Source of the DNA: an uncultured Alphaproteobacteria bacterium
GTDB lineage: Bacteria > Pseudomonadota > Alphaproteobacteria > Micavibrionales > Micavibrionaceae
DNA length: 13,029 nucleotides
Assembly (NCBI GenBank): GCA_946481105.1
Contig: CAMLMM010000058.1
Span: 1-13,029 of the forward strand
Reading direction: 5' to 3'
In this document: positions 1 through 8,218 of the stretch, in pieces
Layout of the letters: each line of letters starts with the position of its first letter
Numbering within the stretch: position 1 is the first letter of the stretch
The notes under the pieces: model-generated
What the model saw: the letters and a program-made list of their open reading frames with translations, nothing else
Database searches by the model: none
What the model was told of the DNA's origin: nothing
Translations under genes and position numbers: made by a program

Positions 1-4
1 AAAA

Positions 5-847
5 TCAGATCAGATGCTCATGAAATGAGCCGTCCCGTATCATAGCTTTTAGTTGCGCTGCGGAAAAGCCTTTATTTCGTAAGTCGCTAATAGTTAACGC
101 TTTGTCACGCTTGGAAAATTTACGACCGCTCTTATCCGTTAATAGAGGATGGTGATGATAGGCTGGCGTGGGGTAGTCGAGCAGCTTTTGTAGCAAACGA
201 TGCAGATGGGTTGCAAAGAATAAATCTTCGCCACGCGTGACTAAGTTTATGTTCTGGAGCGCATCATCATGCGTCACGCAGAGGTGGTAGCTTGCTGCGA
301 TATCCTTTCGGGCGAGTACAACGTCACCAAGTATTTCCGGTATTGCTACCTGTTCCCCTTTAATGTGATCAAACCAGATAAGGGGGCCCGCTTGATGAAT
401 GGCGCCAGACATATTTAAACGCAGGGAATATCCATCCCCACGCAAAATCCTATCCTGCCGCTCTGTGCTACTTAAATGGCGGCAGGTTCCAGGATAAGGA
501 ACGCCATCAGGGCCGTGGGGAGCGCCCGCGCTGTCCTGTTCAATATCGCGTCGTGTGCAGAAGCAGGGATAAATCAAATCCCGCGATTCAAGAATACCAA
601 GGGCGCGTCTGTAGTCTGCAAGATGTTCTGACTGGCGTCGTACGGGTGTCGGCCAATCAAATTCAAGCCAATGCAGATCATCATAAATTGACTGAATAAA
701 TTCAGTGCGGCAGCGTGTGGTATCTATATCCTCAATACGCAGCAGGCAGGTAGTCCCGTGATCCCAGGCAAATAAGGCCGAGGCTATATGACCGATATGC
801 AAGTAACCGGTAGGTGAAGGGGCAAAGCGGGTAAGGATTTGTGTCAT
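5..847 (-). CDS. gluQ: Glutamyl-Q tRNA(Asp) synthetase
   Basis: This enzyme activates glutamate and attaches it to the queuosine base at the anticodon wobble position of tRNA(Asp); it is a paralogue of the GluRS catalytic domain that lacks the anticodon-binding domain. From the ATG at 847 the protein has 280 residues, close to E. coli YadB. The class I HIGH motif is at residues 17-20 and the KMSKS-loop equivalent KFSKR at 243-247. A zinc site typical of the family is visible as Cys95-x-Cys97, Tyr118 and Cys122. The C-terminus stops where GluRS would continue into its anticodon-binding region, which separates it from gltX. An in-frame TTG at 874 would add nine residues, but the conserved domain begins right after the ATG. 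Neither start has a well-spaced Shine-Dalgarno. It is divergent from the hydrolase gene, with about 69 bases between the starts. Confidence 0.93.
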   Translation of the reverse strand: MTQILTRFAPSPTGYLHIGHIASALFAWDHGTTCLLRIEDIDTTRCRTEFIQSIYDDLHWLEFDWPTPVRRQSEHLADYRRALGILESRDLIYPCFCTRRDIEQDSAGAPHGPDGVPYPGTCRHLSSTERQDRILRGDGYSLRLNMSGAIHQAGPLIWFDHIKGEQVAIPEILGDVVLARKDIAASYHLCVTHDDALQNINLVTRGEDLFFATHLHRLLQKLLDYPTPAYHHHPLLTDKSGRKFSKRDKALTISDLRNKGFSAAQLKAMIRDGSFHEHLI

Positions 848-916
848 AAATAATAAAATTTCAAACTTGACCAAATGCTAACATGTGTTACCTCTTTGGC
901 CAAAGGAACATTTTAT

Positions 917-1567
917 ATGACTGTATATATGCACGGCCCGCATAGTGGCGATAAGCCAGACTCCCTCGTTATTCTTTTGCATGGCTACGGATCAAATGGG
1001 GAGGATCTGATAGGATTGGCTCCGTATTGGGAAAAAGAACTGCCCAATACATTGTTCGTTTCACCGGATGCTCCTTTCCCATGTGAGATGGGGTTTGGGT
1101 TTCAGTGGTTCTCCCTGCAAAGCTGGGCACCAATCTCTATGTTATCAGGGGCCGAGAGAGCGGCTAAAATTCTGAATGATTTTATTGATGAACAGATAAA
1201 GACGTATGATGTCCCCCCTTCGCGTATTGCCCTAGTGGGATTTTCGCAGGGAACGATGATGAGCTTATATGTTGCCCCTCGCCGGAAAGAACCGCTTGCA
1301 GGGGTCTTAGGATTTTCCGGTGCTTTACTGGATGGTGAAGGACTTGTCGGCAAAAATATTGTTTCGCGGATGCCAATTTGCCTTATTCATGGGGAAATAG
1401 ATCCGGTTGTTCCTATCGGGGCGTGGTATCATGCGACCGAAGCGTTGCGCCGCGCCGGTTTCGAGATAAGTGGTCATACAACGCCTGGCCTTGTTCATAG
1501 CATTGATGAGAAAGGTTTACACGAGGGCGGCGTCTTTCTGGAAAATATATTGCGAGTCCAAGGGTAA
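917..1567 (+). CDS. Phospholipase/carboxylesterase family alpha/beta hydrolase
   Basis: A cytoplasmic serine esterase of the Abhydrolase_2 family (carboxylesterase/acyl-protein thioesterase-like), expected to hydrolyse short-chain or lysophospholipid esters; the natural substrate cannot be read from sequence. With the start at 917 it has 216 residues, normal for the family. An LHGYGSNGEDL oxyanion-hole motif lies near residues 21-31. The nucleophile is Ser110 in GFSQG, the acid is probably Asp162 in GEIDPVVP, and the base is His194 in GLVHSID. An upstream in-frame ATG at 875 would add 14 residues, but AAAGGAA at 902-908 is well spaced for the ATG at 917, and the added residues do not resemble the family. 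No signal peptide is seen. A gene of unknown function follows 44 bases downstream. Confidence 0.88.
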   Translation: MTVYMHGPHSGDKPDSLVILLHGYGSNGEDLIGLAPYWEKELPNTLFVSPDAPFPCEMGFGFQWFSLQSWAPISMLSGAERAAKILNDFIDEQIKTYDVPPSRIALVGFSQGTMMSLYVAPRRKEPLAGVLGFSGALLDGEGLVGKNIVSRMPICLIHGEIDPVVPIGAWYHATEALRRAGFEISGHTTPGLVHSIDEKGLHEGGVFLENILRVQG

Positions 1568-1611
1568 ACTATTGATATTGTAATGTAAAAATTCCGATAT
1601 ACACTTGGTTC

Positions 1612-2280
1612 ATGAATAAAGAATCTGGGAACATTCTCTTTCTGATACTGATTGCAGTGGCGTTGTTTGCGGCGCTGTCTTACGCAGTTTCCAATATGAT
1701 GAATCCGAATGAAAAGGATACGGATACAGAAAAAGTACGGATTTTGCGCGGGACCATAAATGATATGGAAGCTTCTATTGGTGGTGCGCTCCAACGTCTT
1801 TTGAGCAAAGGCTGCACCTTATACAATGCCAGTGGTACGGATGGTATACGCGAAAATACATTGAACCCGAATGCGGCGGGATATGGTGCGCTCCCACGCC
1901 ATGATTGTAATATATTTGATGTTACAGGGGGTGGGGTTCTGGTTACCTGGGATGCTGCCGATGAAGATAATATTAGTATCGGGGCGGCCAGCTACGATTT
2001 TGGCGCAGGCAGTATGGCAACGGCCTATAGCGTAGGTTCGGCCTATGTGCATACGATGCAGATGGTTCTTACCAATGCGACGATACCTGAATACCGCATG
2101 TTCATGAAAATGTGCGATGTGGTAAATAGTAATGCCTCTTTGCCTGCCCCCAGTACTTTGACCGGCGTTGAGCCTTCTATAGCTCAATCCATGTTGAACA
2201 GTATTCCAGCCTGTTTTGTTGATGGAAGTTCAGGTATACACTACGTTTTTCCCATAGGGCCTGTTTACGCCGGTCCTTAA
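1612..2280 (+). CDS. Hypothetical protein with pilin-like N-terminus
   Basis: I do not recognise a named family. The 222-residue protein starts MNKESGN and runs straight into one hydrophobic helix at about residues 7-26, followed by a long polar, Gly/Ala/Asn-rich exported-looking domain. This resembles type IV pilins and pseudopilins: a short charged leader, Gly6, then an uninterrupted hydrophobic helix. However, the usual Phe and Glu5 after the cleavage glycine are missing, so processing by a prepilin peptidase is uncertain. Four cysteines (68, 99, 168, 201) in the soluble part could form two disulfides, which fits a periplasmic or surface location. No pilus assembly ATPase, peptidase or other pilin lies nearby. 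No convincing Shine-Dalgarno is seen before the ATG, but there is no other good start. Coding is supported by an intact frame filling the gap between two co-directional genes. Confidence 0.75.
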   Translation: MNKESGNILFLILIAVALFAALSYAVSNMMNPNEKDTDTEKVRILRGTINDMEASIGGALQRLLSKGCTLYNASGTDGIRENTLNPNAAGYGALPRHDCNIFDVTGGGVLVTWDAADEDNISIGAASYDFGAGSMATAYSVGSAYVHTMQMVLTNATIPEYRMFMKMCDVVNSNASLPAPSTLTGVEPSIAQSMLNSIPACFVDGSSGIHYVFPIGPVYAGP

Positions 2281-2303
2281 TTGTAACTACAGATGGGGAC
2301 AAG

Positions 2304-3389
2304 ATGTCCGGTAATAGATTTGGTTCATTATTTCAGTATCAGAGCTGGGGTGAAAGTCATGGCACGGCCATTGGCTGTGCGGTTGATGGGGTGCCGCCGC
2401 GTATTCCGCTGAAAGAGGAAGACATTCAGGTTTTTCTTGATCGTCGTAAGCCGGGGCAGTCGAAATTTACTACCCAGCGACAGGAAGAGGATAAGGTTCG
2501 CATTCTTTCTGGTGTCTTTGAAGGTATGACGACCGGAACGCCTATCAGCCTGATGATCGAAAACACCGACCAGAAATCAAAGGATTATGGCGACATCAAG
2601 GATAAATTTCGTCCGGGTCACGCTGATTTCACCTATGACGCCAAATACGGTATTCGTGATTATCGCGGAGGCGGACGCTCATCAGCACGTGAGACAGCTG
2701 CGCGTGTAGCGGCCGGAGCGATTGCCCGAAAAATTCTGATGGAACAGCTAGGGGCGCATGTTTTTATCAAAGCGGGTGTAGTGCAGATGGGGACATGCCA
2801 CGTAAACCGGGATAACTGGAATTGGGAAGAAGTGGACCGCAATCCGTTTTTTTGCCCTGATACATCATCTGTCCCTGTCTGGGAAAATTACCTGGCGGAT
2901 ATCCGGAAGAATGGATCGAGTATTGGGGCGGTAGTAGAATGTGTCGCCAGTGGGTTCCCTCCAGGTCTCGGGGCGCCTGTATATGATAAGCTTGATGCGG
3001 ATATAGCCAAAGCCATGATGTCGATCAACGCCGTGAAAGGTGTCGAGATTGGGGATGGGTTTAAGACTGTTGAACTTCAAGGGGCCGAAAATGCCGATGC
3101 CATACGTATGGATGAGAATGGGAAACCGGTATTTCAATCCAATCATGCCGGGGGAATTCTGGGAGGAATTTCCACGGGGCAGGACATTGTAGTGCGTGTG
3201 GCGTTCAAACCGACCAGTTCCATTCTGACGCCTGTGCCGACAATAGATAAATTCGGCCAGGAGACGGATATCATTACAAAAGGCCGTCATGACCCATGCG
3301 TAGGATTACGGGGAGCCCCTGTTGTTGAGGCGATGATGGCATGTGTCTTAGCTGACCACTGGCTCCGTCATAAAGCGCAATGCTTATAA
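2304..3389 (+). CDS. aroC: Chorismate synthase
   Basis: Converts 5-enolpyruvylshikimate-3-phosphate to chorismate, the last common step to aromatic amino acids, folate and quinones; the cytoplasmic tetrameric enzyme needs reduced FMN. At 361 residues it has full normal length. All three family signatures are visible: GESHG at residues 16-20, [18 protein letters not shown] starting at 122, and [18 protein letters not shown] starting at 327. His19 and His106 (RPGHADFT) correspond to the two conserved histidines implicated in catalysis in characterised enzymes. The start is fixed by the conserved N-terminus [10 protein letters not shown]; only a weak GGGGA precedes it. It follows the pilin-like gene by 23 bases and precedes sppA by 21, so the three may be co-transcribed, but I see no functional link. 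Confidence 0.97.
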   Translation: MSGNRFGSLFQYQSWGESHGTAIGCAVDGVPPRIPLKEEDIQVFLDRRKPGQSKFTTQRQEEDKVRILSGVFEGMTTGTPISLMIENTDQKSKDYGDIKDKFRPGHADFTYDAKYGIRDYRGGGRSSARETAARVAAGAIARKILMEQLGAHVFIKAGVVQMGTCHVNRDNWNWEEVDRNPFFCPDTSSVPVWENYLADIRKNGSSIGAVVECVASGFPPGLGAPVYDKLDADIAKAMMSINAVKGVEIGDGFKTVELQGAENADAIRMDENGKPVFQSNHAGGILGGISTGQDIVVRVAFKPTSSILTPVPTIDKFGQETDIITKGRHDPCVGLRGAPVVEAMMACVLADHWLRHKAQCL

Positions 3390-3410
3390 GATGTAAAAGG
3401 AAAATATAGC

Positions 3411-5273
3411 ATGTCACACTGGATTCGTGGTCGCAACCTTGTTTACAATCCAATTCCAAAGCAGGTAAAGCCGCCGCGACGTTTTCGGTTTGGACGTATT
3501 CTTCTGACAGCTTTACGTCGGACATGCACCGCCATTGGTGCTTTGGTTCTTATTCTGTCGGTATTAGGAGTCTGGTCGGCCAGCAAAATGGCTGACCAAA
3601 GGGTGCCGCAGCTGCCTGACAATATGGTGTTGACGTTCGATTATCATGGGTCGCTACCTGAAACGTCTCCTGTCGCTGAATATGCAGCCTTATTTAAAGA
3701 TGTGCACCTGTCAATTGATGATTTAATTGATGCTATTGACAAAGGGGCCAAAGACAAACGTGTAAAAGCATTGGCTTTTCGCGCTTCTGGCGGGGGGTAT
3801 CAGCTATCGCAGATCCAGGCGATTCGGGCTGCCGTGCAGCGATTTAAAGAAACAGGCAAGAAAACATACATTTATGCTGAATCATTTGGTGAGGGCGGAT
3901 ATGGCCTTGGGCTGTATAATCTGGCGTCGGTTTTTGATGAAATCTGGATGCAGCCTGTAGGGACAGTCGCTATAGGTGGATTGAATCTGGAAGCCCCCTA
4001 TTTCAAGAAAGTCATGGACAAATATGGCATTAAAGCCGAGTTTTTCCACCGCAAGGAATACAAGAACGCCATGGAGAATATGACATCGGATCGCATGAGC
4101 GGACCGAGTCGCGAGATGATGACCCAGTTGATAAATGATCTTGCCAGCCAGCTAATCGGCCCGGTGAAGAAAGACCGCCCACAGCTTTCGGATAGTTTTG
4201 AAACATTGGTGGATTTAGGTTTGATAAACGATCAGGCGGCTCTTAAAGCGGGACTGGTAGACCGTCTGGATTATGAGGATGTTCTGTTTGATGAGCTTCA
4301 GGCTAAATTAAAAGATGCCCAGGCTGTCGGGGTTGCAGATTACTGGACTCATGCCAAACACAAAATGCTTGAGAAGCGTATGATGGAAGATAAGCCAGCG
4401 ACAGTGAATGGTGTGGCCGTCATTCATATCAATGGCATGATTGTTAGTGGCTCGCCTGATGCATCACCATACGGAATTCAGGAGAATATGGCAGGTGCAG
4501 ATGATATCGTTGGTGCAATTCATGAGGCCGGCGAAAACCCGGCTATCCGTGCCATCGTCCTGCGCATCGATAGTCCCGGCGGCAGTCCGACAGCATCAGA
4601 GTCAATTCATCGGGCTGTGGAATGGGCGCAAACCCGGCATAAAAAGAAAGTGGTCGTATCCATGGGTAATCTGGCTGCTTCAGGCGGGTATTGGGTCGCC
4701 TCAGGGGCAGACAGGATTTACGCGATGGAGGCGACATTAACCGGGTCTATAGGCGTTGTCGGTGGTAAGATAAATGCTGCAGGATTATGGAACAAACTTG
4801 ATGTGAACTGGGATGGCATTAAGTACGGAAAAAATTCGTCGATGATGTCGCCTAATTCCCCATTTTCGCCATCAGAACAAGCCCAATTTGAAGCTACGCT
4901 CGATAGCACCTATGCGGCCTTCATTAATCATGTTGCCAAGGGCCGAAAAATGACGGTCGAGCAAGCAGAAGCTGTTGCAAAAGGACGCGTGTGGACAGGT
5001 CGACAGGCCTTGAAAGCTGGGCTGGTTGATGAAATAGGGGGCCTTGATACCGTTCTGGATCAATTGGCTAAGGATTATAAAGTCGGTACGCGTGACAAAC
5101 TGACCGTGACGCATTTGCCGGCACCGACGGATGCTCTGGAGCTTCTTTTGCAAATGCTGTCAGCTGAAGTTGGTGTGCCTGAATTTTTGAAACATATTAA
5201 TGTTTTGAGTTATATGCACAACATGCAGGCCTATGTGTACGACCCAATGCTGAATAGTTTGCAAATTCAATAG
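3411..5273 (+). CDS. sppA: Signal peptide peptidase SppA, long (67K) form
   Basis: A membrane-anchored serine protease (family S49) that degrades cleaved signal peptides and other membrane peptides. The 620-residue length matches the two-domain E. coli-type enzyme rather than the short single-domain form. One transmembrane helix lies at about residues 35-57, after a basic N-terminus, placing the catalytic domains in the periplasm. As in the long form, the catalytic pair is split: the general-base lysine is Lys218 (HRKEYKNAMEN) in the first repeat, and the nucleophile is Ser424 (NLAASGGYWVA) in the second. A RIDSPGGSPTASE stretch near 385-397 and TGSIGVVGG near 444-452 are typical S49 signatures. 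AAAAGGAAAA at 3395-3404 serves as ribosome binding site. The gene is convergent with flgH, 90 bases away. Confidence 0.95.
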   Translation: MSHWIRGRNLVYNPIPKQVKPPRRFRFGRILLTALRRTCTAIGALVLILSVLGVWSASKMADQRVPQLPDNMVLTFDYHGSLPETSPVAEYAALFKDVHLSIDDLIDAIDKGAKDKRVKALAFRASGGGYQLSQIQAIRAAVQRFKETGKKTYIYAESFGEGGYGLGLYNLASVFDEIWMQPVGTVAIGGLNLEAPYFKKVMDKYGIKAEFFHRKEYKNAMENMTSDRMSGPSREMMTQLINDLASQLIGPVKKDRPQLSDSFETLVDLGLINDQAALKAGLVDRLDYEDVLFDELQAKLKDAQAVGVADYWTHAKHKMLEKRMMEDKPATVNGVAVIHINGMIVSGSPDASPYGIQENMAGADDIVGAIHEAGENPAIRAIVLRIDSPGGSPTASESIHRAVEWAQTRHKKKVVVSMGNLAASGGYWVASGADRIYAMEATLTGSIGVVGGKINAAGLWNKLDVNWDGIKYGKNSSMMSPNSPFSPSEQAQFEATLDSTYAAFINHVAKGRKMTVEQAEAVAKGRVWTGRQALKAGLVDEIGGLDTVLDQLAKDYKVGTRDKLTVTHLPAPTDALELLLQMLSAEVGVPEFLKHINVLSYMHNMQAYVYDPMLNSLQIQ

Positions 5274-5274
5274 A

Positions 5275-5312
5275 GGAAAAAAAAGAAGCCGGCTGCGTTC
5301 TTGCAGACCGGC
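5275..5312 (-). terminator. Intrinsic terminator of the flgFGAH operon
   Basis: Between the convergent sppA and flgH genes, GCCGGCTGC (5288-5296) pairs with GCAG-a-CCGGC (5303-5312) through nine base pairs, with one bulged A and a six-base loop. On the minus strand the hairpin is followed by TTC and eight T residues (complement of 5277-5287), the classic rho-independent layout for transcripts arriving from flgH. In the plus direction no T tract follows, so for sppA it would be a weak terminator at best. Confidence 0.8.
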
Positions 5313-5363
5313 GGGAGTTTGGGTGGGTAAGGGTAACTCAGAAACTCATGAATATCCCCGTTA

Positions 5364-6119
5364 TCAGAACGGGAATATAATATCGTAAAGCTGCTGGCCG
5401 TAACGCGGCTGCTGTACATCGGTAATTTGTCCATTGCCGCCATAGCCGATGCGGGCTTCGGCAATCTGGTCGTAATTCACTGTATTCTCAACGCTGACAT
5501 CCTGCGGACGCACGATGCCGGCCAGTTGAAGAACGCGGTTCTCGTAATTAATGCGGATCTCCTGGGAACCTTTGATGACCATGTTGCCATTCGGCAAAAT
5601 CTGGGTCACGGTCGCAGCCAGCTTCATTTCAACTTTTTCCTTGCGGTCAGTAGTACCATCGCCTTTGTAGGATGAGTCACCTGTTGCACTGGCCAGGCTG
5701 GAAGTATCTAGCTCCTCCGGGAAAACCTGGGTCAGGTCAGCTTCCATTCCAAGCATATTGGGAATGGCGGCGGTCTCTTCGGTAGCACGGGTCCGTTCGG
5801 TTTTGTTTTCCATCTTACCTTCATCATCGATATTGATCACAACAGTCATGATATCACCCACAGTCTTGGCGCGCTGGTCCTTAAAGAACCCTTGTTGTGC
5901 ACCGGTCCAGAGGGAGTTGGCCTGTTGCATGGCGATTGGTTTTTCCGGCATAGGCATTGATACCGGACGATAATCCCGTGTCCGTGTCGGATCTACGATA
6001 GCCGATTGCTTTGGCACTTCGCCTATATTCTTGACTCGGTCAACCGCGCTGCAGCCTGCCAGGCATGAACCCGCCATTAACAACAGGGTTATTTTATTGA
6101 AAGTCTTGTTTGTTTGCAT
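5364..6119 (-). CDS. flgH: Flagellar L-ring lipoprotein FlgH
   Basis: Forms the L ring, the outer-membrane bushing around the flagellar rod. The 251-residue precursor has a lipoprotein signal peptide with lipobox L-A-G-C and lipidated Cys23, as expected for FlgH. Family-typical blocks are SLWTGAQQGFFKDQRAKTVG (about residues 69-88), NGNMVIKGSQEIRINYENR (177-195), then the LQLAGIVRPQDV and ARIGYGGNGQI stretches and the terminal LYDIIFPF. AAAGGTGG, read on the minus strand from about 6136, precedes the ATG by about ten bases. It is the last gene of the operon, 33 bases after flgA and just before the terminator. Export is by Sec/Lol, and assembly needs the P ring chaperoned by FlgA. Confidence 0.96.
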   Translation of the reverse strand: MQTNKTFNKITLLLMAGSCLAGCSAVDRVKNIGEVPKQSAIVDPTRTRDYRPVSMPMPEKPIAMQQANSLWTGAQQGFFKDQRAKTVGDIMTVVINIDDEGKMENKTERTRATEETAAIPNMLGMEADLTQVFPEELDTSSLASATGDSSYKGDGTTDRKEKVEMKLAATVTQILPNGNMVIKGSQEIRINYENRVLQLAGIVRPQDVSVENTVNYDQIAEARIGYGGNGQITDVQQPRYGQQLYDIIFPF

Positions 6120-6152
6120 GTTAATTACCCACCTTTCAGTTTTGTTTTTTTG

Positions 6153-7142
6153 TTACTGAACTTTTACGATTTTATACCCAGTGATTTCAGCTTGCAGGGG
6201 CTGGTTGCTGGAGAGGTTCATCACACGGATAACATCTCCTTCGGCGCCATTCTGCATGGCTTTACCCTTTGCGCTCAGTTGCATGGAGCTGCTGACAAAA
6301 TTTATCATGACATCGTCACCACGGCTGATGAGTTGAGGGGACATTACATCCCGTGCCCGGATGGGTACACCGGCATCAACCATACGAAGCGGGGTCTTGC
6401 CCATCAGCTTGTCGGCGTCGATAATCGTATCACGGACCATGTTACGTGCCGGGACGCTCACCCATTCAATATCGGCTGAACCAATAATATCGCCATTTTT
6501 AAGGACGGATTTCAGAACTGGCACCTCGGTCATTTTTTCAATCAGGCCGGTGACGTTGATTGTCTTTACCGGATTGGCGGCGTTTGGGCTGGCCAGCGTG
6601 GCAGAAAATATATCACGGCCCGGTGTATAGGAAATCTGGGCGACTTCGATAGTGGCGGGAACGTCGCCTGGAATAACTACACTTGGAGCTGCATTGTTGA
6701 GGGTTATGCCAAAATCACCGCTTACGCCCTTGGCGGCAAGATTTGCCTTGAGGGCGGCAATCATATCTTCTGCCGTAATTGTCTGTGACGTGCGGCGCAA
6801 AACAACCTGATCAGCGGCAGAAGCAGGCTTCCAGTCGATGTCATAAATATTTGCAACGCGTTTCAGGGTACGGGCATCCAAAATCATGGTCTGGCCGGGG
6901 GCGGGGGCATTCCCCAGCACGACATCTTTTGTGGCGGGTACATCAAAGAAGATATCAGATACGTGAATAACAGGCGCGTTCACGATGCTTTCTGTTTTCA
7001 AGTCGGCCGCGTGGGCAGGCACCATCAAGAAAGCATAGAGAAAGCCATAACCAAGCACCATGGTGAAAGCGAGTCCTTTGAATGTGACACGGCACATATA
7101 CAAAACGCCTTGTTTAGTTTCCTTGATCTCTTCTTTAGTCAT
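6153..7142 (-). CDS. flgA: Flagellar P-ring assembly chaperone FlgA
   Basis: Periplasmic chaperone needed to assemble FlgI into the P ring. At 329 residues it is of the longer FlgA type. The hydrophobic segment at about 22-42 ends in VPAHA-AD, a good signal peptidase I site after residue 45. The C-terminal part carries the FlgA/SAF-like domain, roughly 205-325: EVPVLKSVLKNGDII, PLRMVDAGVPIRARDV, and GDDVMINFVSSSMQLSAKGKAMQNGAEGDVIRVMN. The N-region before the hydrophobic core is long and charged (MTKEEIKETK). A start at Met16 (7097) would give a more ordinary 30-residue signal peptide, but AAAGGGT is perfectly spaced for the ATG at 7142, so I keep that start. Its ring partner FlgI is not in the window. 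Confidence 0.93.
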   Translation of the reverse strand: MTKEEIKETKQGVLYMCRVTFKGLAFTMVLGYGFLYAFLMVPAHAADLKTESIVNAPVIHVSDIFFDVPATKDVVLGNAPAPGQTMILDARTLKRVANIYDIDWKPASAADQVVLRRTSQTITAEDMIAALKANLAAKGVSGDFGITLNNAAPSVVIPGDVPATIEVAQISYTPGRDIFSATLASPNAANPVKTINVTGLIEKMTEVPVLKSVLKNGDIIGSADIEWVSVPARNMVRDTIIDADKLMGKTPLRMVDAGVPIRARDVMSPQLISRGDDVMINFVSSSMQLSAKGKAMQNGAEGDVIRVMNLSSNQPLQAEITGYKIVKVQ

Positions 7143-7163
7143 TTTTTTACCCTTTATTAATAT

Positions 7164-7316
7164 TTAGACCAGGCTGCTCAGCATATTGATGAGTTCGGAG
7201 GTGTTTTCGACTACGCGGTCCGGGCTGTTGGCGATAAGATAAACACTTGCCAGCGCCAACGCAGAGCCAACCAGGGTTTTCAGACTTACAGCAATCGAAA
7301 CGTGATGTTTTTTCAT
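7164..7316 (-). CDS. Small single-pass membrane protein in the flg operon (hypothetical)
   Basis: A 50-codon ORF between flgG and flgA, in the same direction. It begins MKKHHVSIAVSLK, has one hydrophobic stretch at about residues 7-29 and ends in a polar tail of about 20 residues (SPDRVVENTSELINML). The start at 7316 is chosen because AAAGGAGA (complement of 7322-7329) is an excellent Shine-Dalgarno five bases upstream. The same frame stays open to an ATG at 7379, which would give 71 residues, but that N-terminus is basic, unremarkable and less well placed. I recognise no family. The helix could be a membrane anchor or an uncleaved or cleaved signal sequence. Its position, 21 bases before flgA, suggests co-expression with the rod and ring genes; a flagellar role is inference only. 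Confidence 0.65.
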   Translation of the reverse strand: MKKHHVSIAVSLKTLVGSALALASVYLIANSPDRVVENTSELINMLSSLV

Positions 7317-7393
7317 TTTGTTCTCCTTTACGCAGTGCGGCTTTTGCCTACCTGATAACCTTTGCAATCTCCGTGCCAAATAGCGAATTATGA

Positions 7394-8179
7394 CTATCTA
7401 AGCTGATTGACCGTATCCATCATCTCGTCAGAGGTCTGTATAACGTTGGAGTTCATTTCATAGGCGCGCTGGGCGCTGATCAACAGGGTAATTTCCTTGA
7501 CCGAGTCCACATTGGATTGTTCCAGCATGCCTTGTTTGATGGTTCCTAGGTTATCGTCTCCAGGATTGCCAGCCAAAGCCTGACCAGAGGCTTCAGTTTC
7601 CAGGAAGAGGGTATCTCCGGTCGCTTCTAAACCGGCGGGGTTAATGAAGTTGACAATCTGGATCTGACCAAGTGTTTGCAGCGGCACCTGAAGTGGCATC
7701 TTGGCCTGAACTTCGCCCTGTGCATTAACCTGAACAAATATAGCATCGCTGGGAACAGTCATGGAAGGAATGAGACGATAACCTTCGGAAGTTACGATTT
7801 CACCATCCGCGTTGACCTGGAATGCCCCGGCGCGGGTATAGGCCGTATCGCCATTTGGCAATTCCACCTGAAAAAACCCGCGCCCGCTGATGGCTAGGTC
7901 GAGGTCATTATCTGTTTGGCTCAGTGTCCCTTGTTCCTGGATACGGTACGTAGCGGCGGGCGCAACCCCCAGGCCGAGAGAGATACCGGTAGGTACGATA
8001 GTTCCGGTTGAAGAAGAAGTGGAACCAGGACGCGAAATATGTTGATACATAAGGTCTTTAAACTCAAGTCGTGCGCGTTTGTAACCAGTCGTGGTCATGT
8101 TGGCGATGTTGTTGGAAATAGCGTCCACATTCATCTGCTGGGCGAGCATCCCGGTAGCGCCAATATCAAGTGATCTCAT
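7394..8179 (-). CDS. flgG: Flagellar distal rod protein FlgG
   Basis: Builds the distal rod crossing the periplasm through the P and L rings; exported by the flagellar type III system, so it has no signal peptide. The 261 residues match the usual length of about 260. The N-terminal rod signature SNNIANMTTTGYKR lies near residues 22-35. The FlgG-specific insertion is seen around 46-72 (ISRPGSTSSSTGTIVPTG), and the central GRGFFQVELPNGDTAYTRAG block is present. The C-terminal coiled-coil segment carries SNVDSVKEITLLISAQRAYEMN. AAGGAG lies about ten bases before the ATG on the minus strand. It follows flgF by 39 bases and is followed, 77 bases later, by the 50-codon ORF. Confidence 0.97.
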   Translation of the reverse strand: MRSLDIGATGMLAQQMNVDAISNNIANMTTTGYKRARLEFKDLMYQHISRPGSTSSSTGTIVPTGISLGLGVAPAATYRIQEQGTLSQTDNDLDLAISGRGFFQVELPNGDTAYTRAGAFQVNADGEIVTSEGYRLIPSMTVPSDAIFVQVNAQGEVQAKMPLQVPLQTLGQIQIVNFINPAGLEATGDTLFLETEASGQALAGNPGDDNLGTIKQGMLEQSNVDSVKEITLLISAQRAYEMNSNVIQTSDEMMDTVNQLR

Positions 8180-8218
8180 TTTATTTTTCTCCTTAAGTCC
8201 CTAATTCAAACTTCATGT

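Noticed and set aside
894..905. 12-bp palindrome CTTTGGCCAAAG overlapping the hydrolase RBS
   Set aside because: Short and with only a four-pair stem if folded around a GGCC loop; likely chance, although it could slightly mask the ribosome binding site.
875..916. Upstream ATG extension of the hydrolase gene
   Set aside because: It adds 14 residues unlike the family, whereas the ATG at 917 has a well-placed AAAGGAA site.
2865..3290. 141-codon minus-strand frame inside aroC
   Set aside because: Fully antisense to a textbook chorismate synthase, with no recognisable motif.
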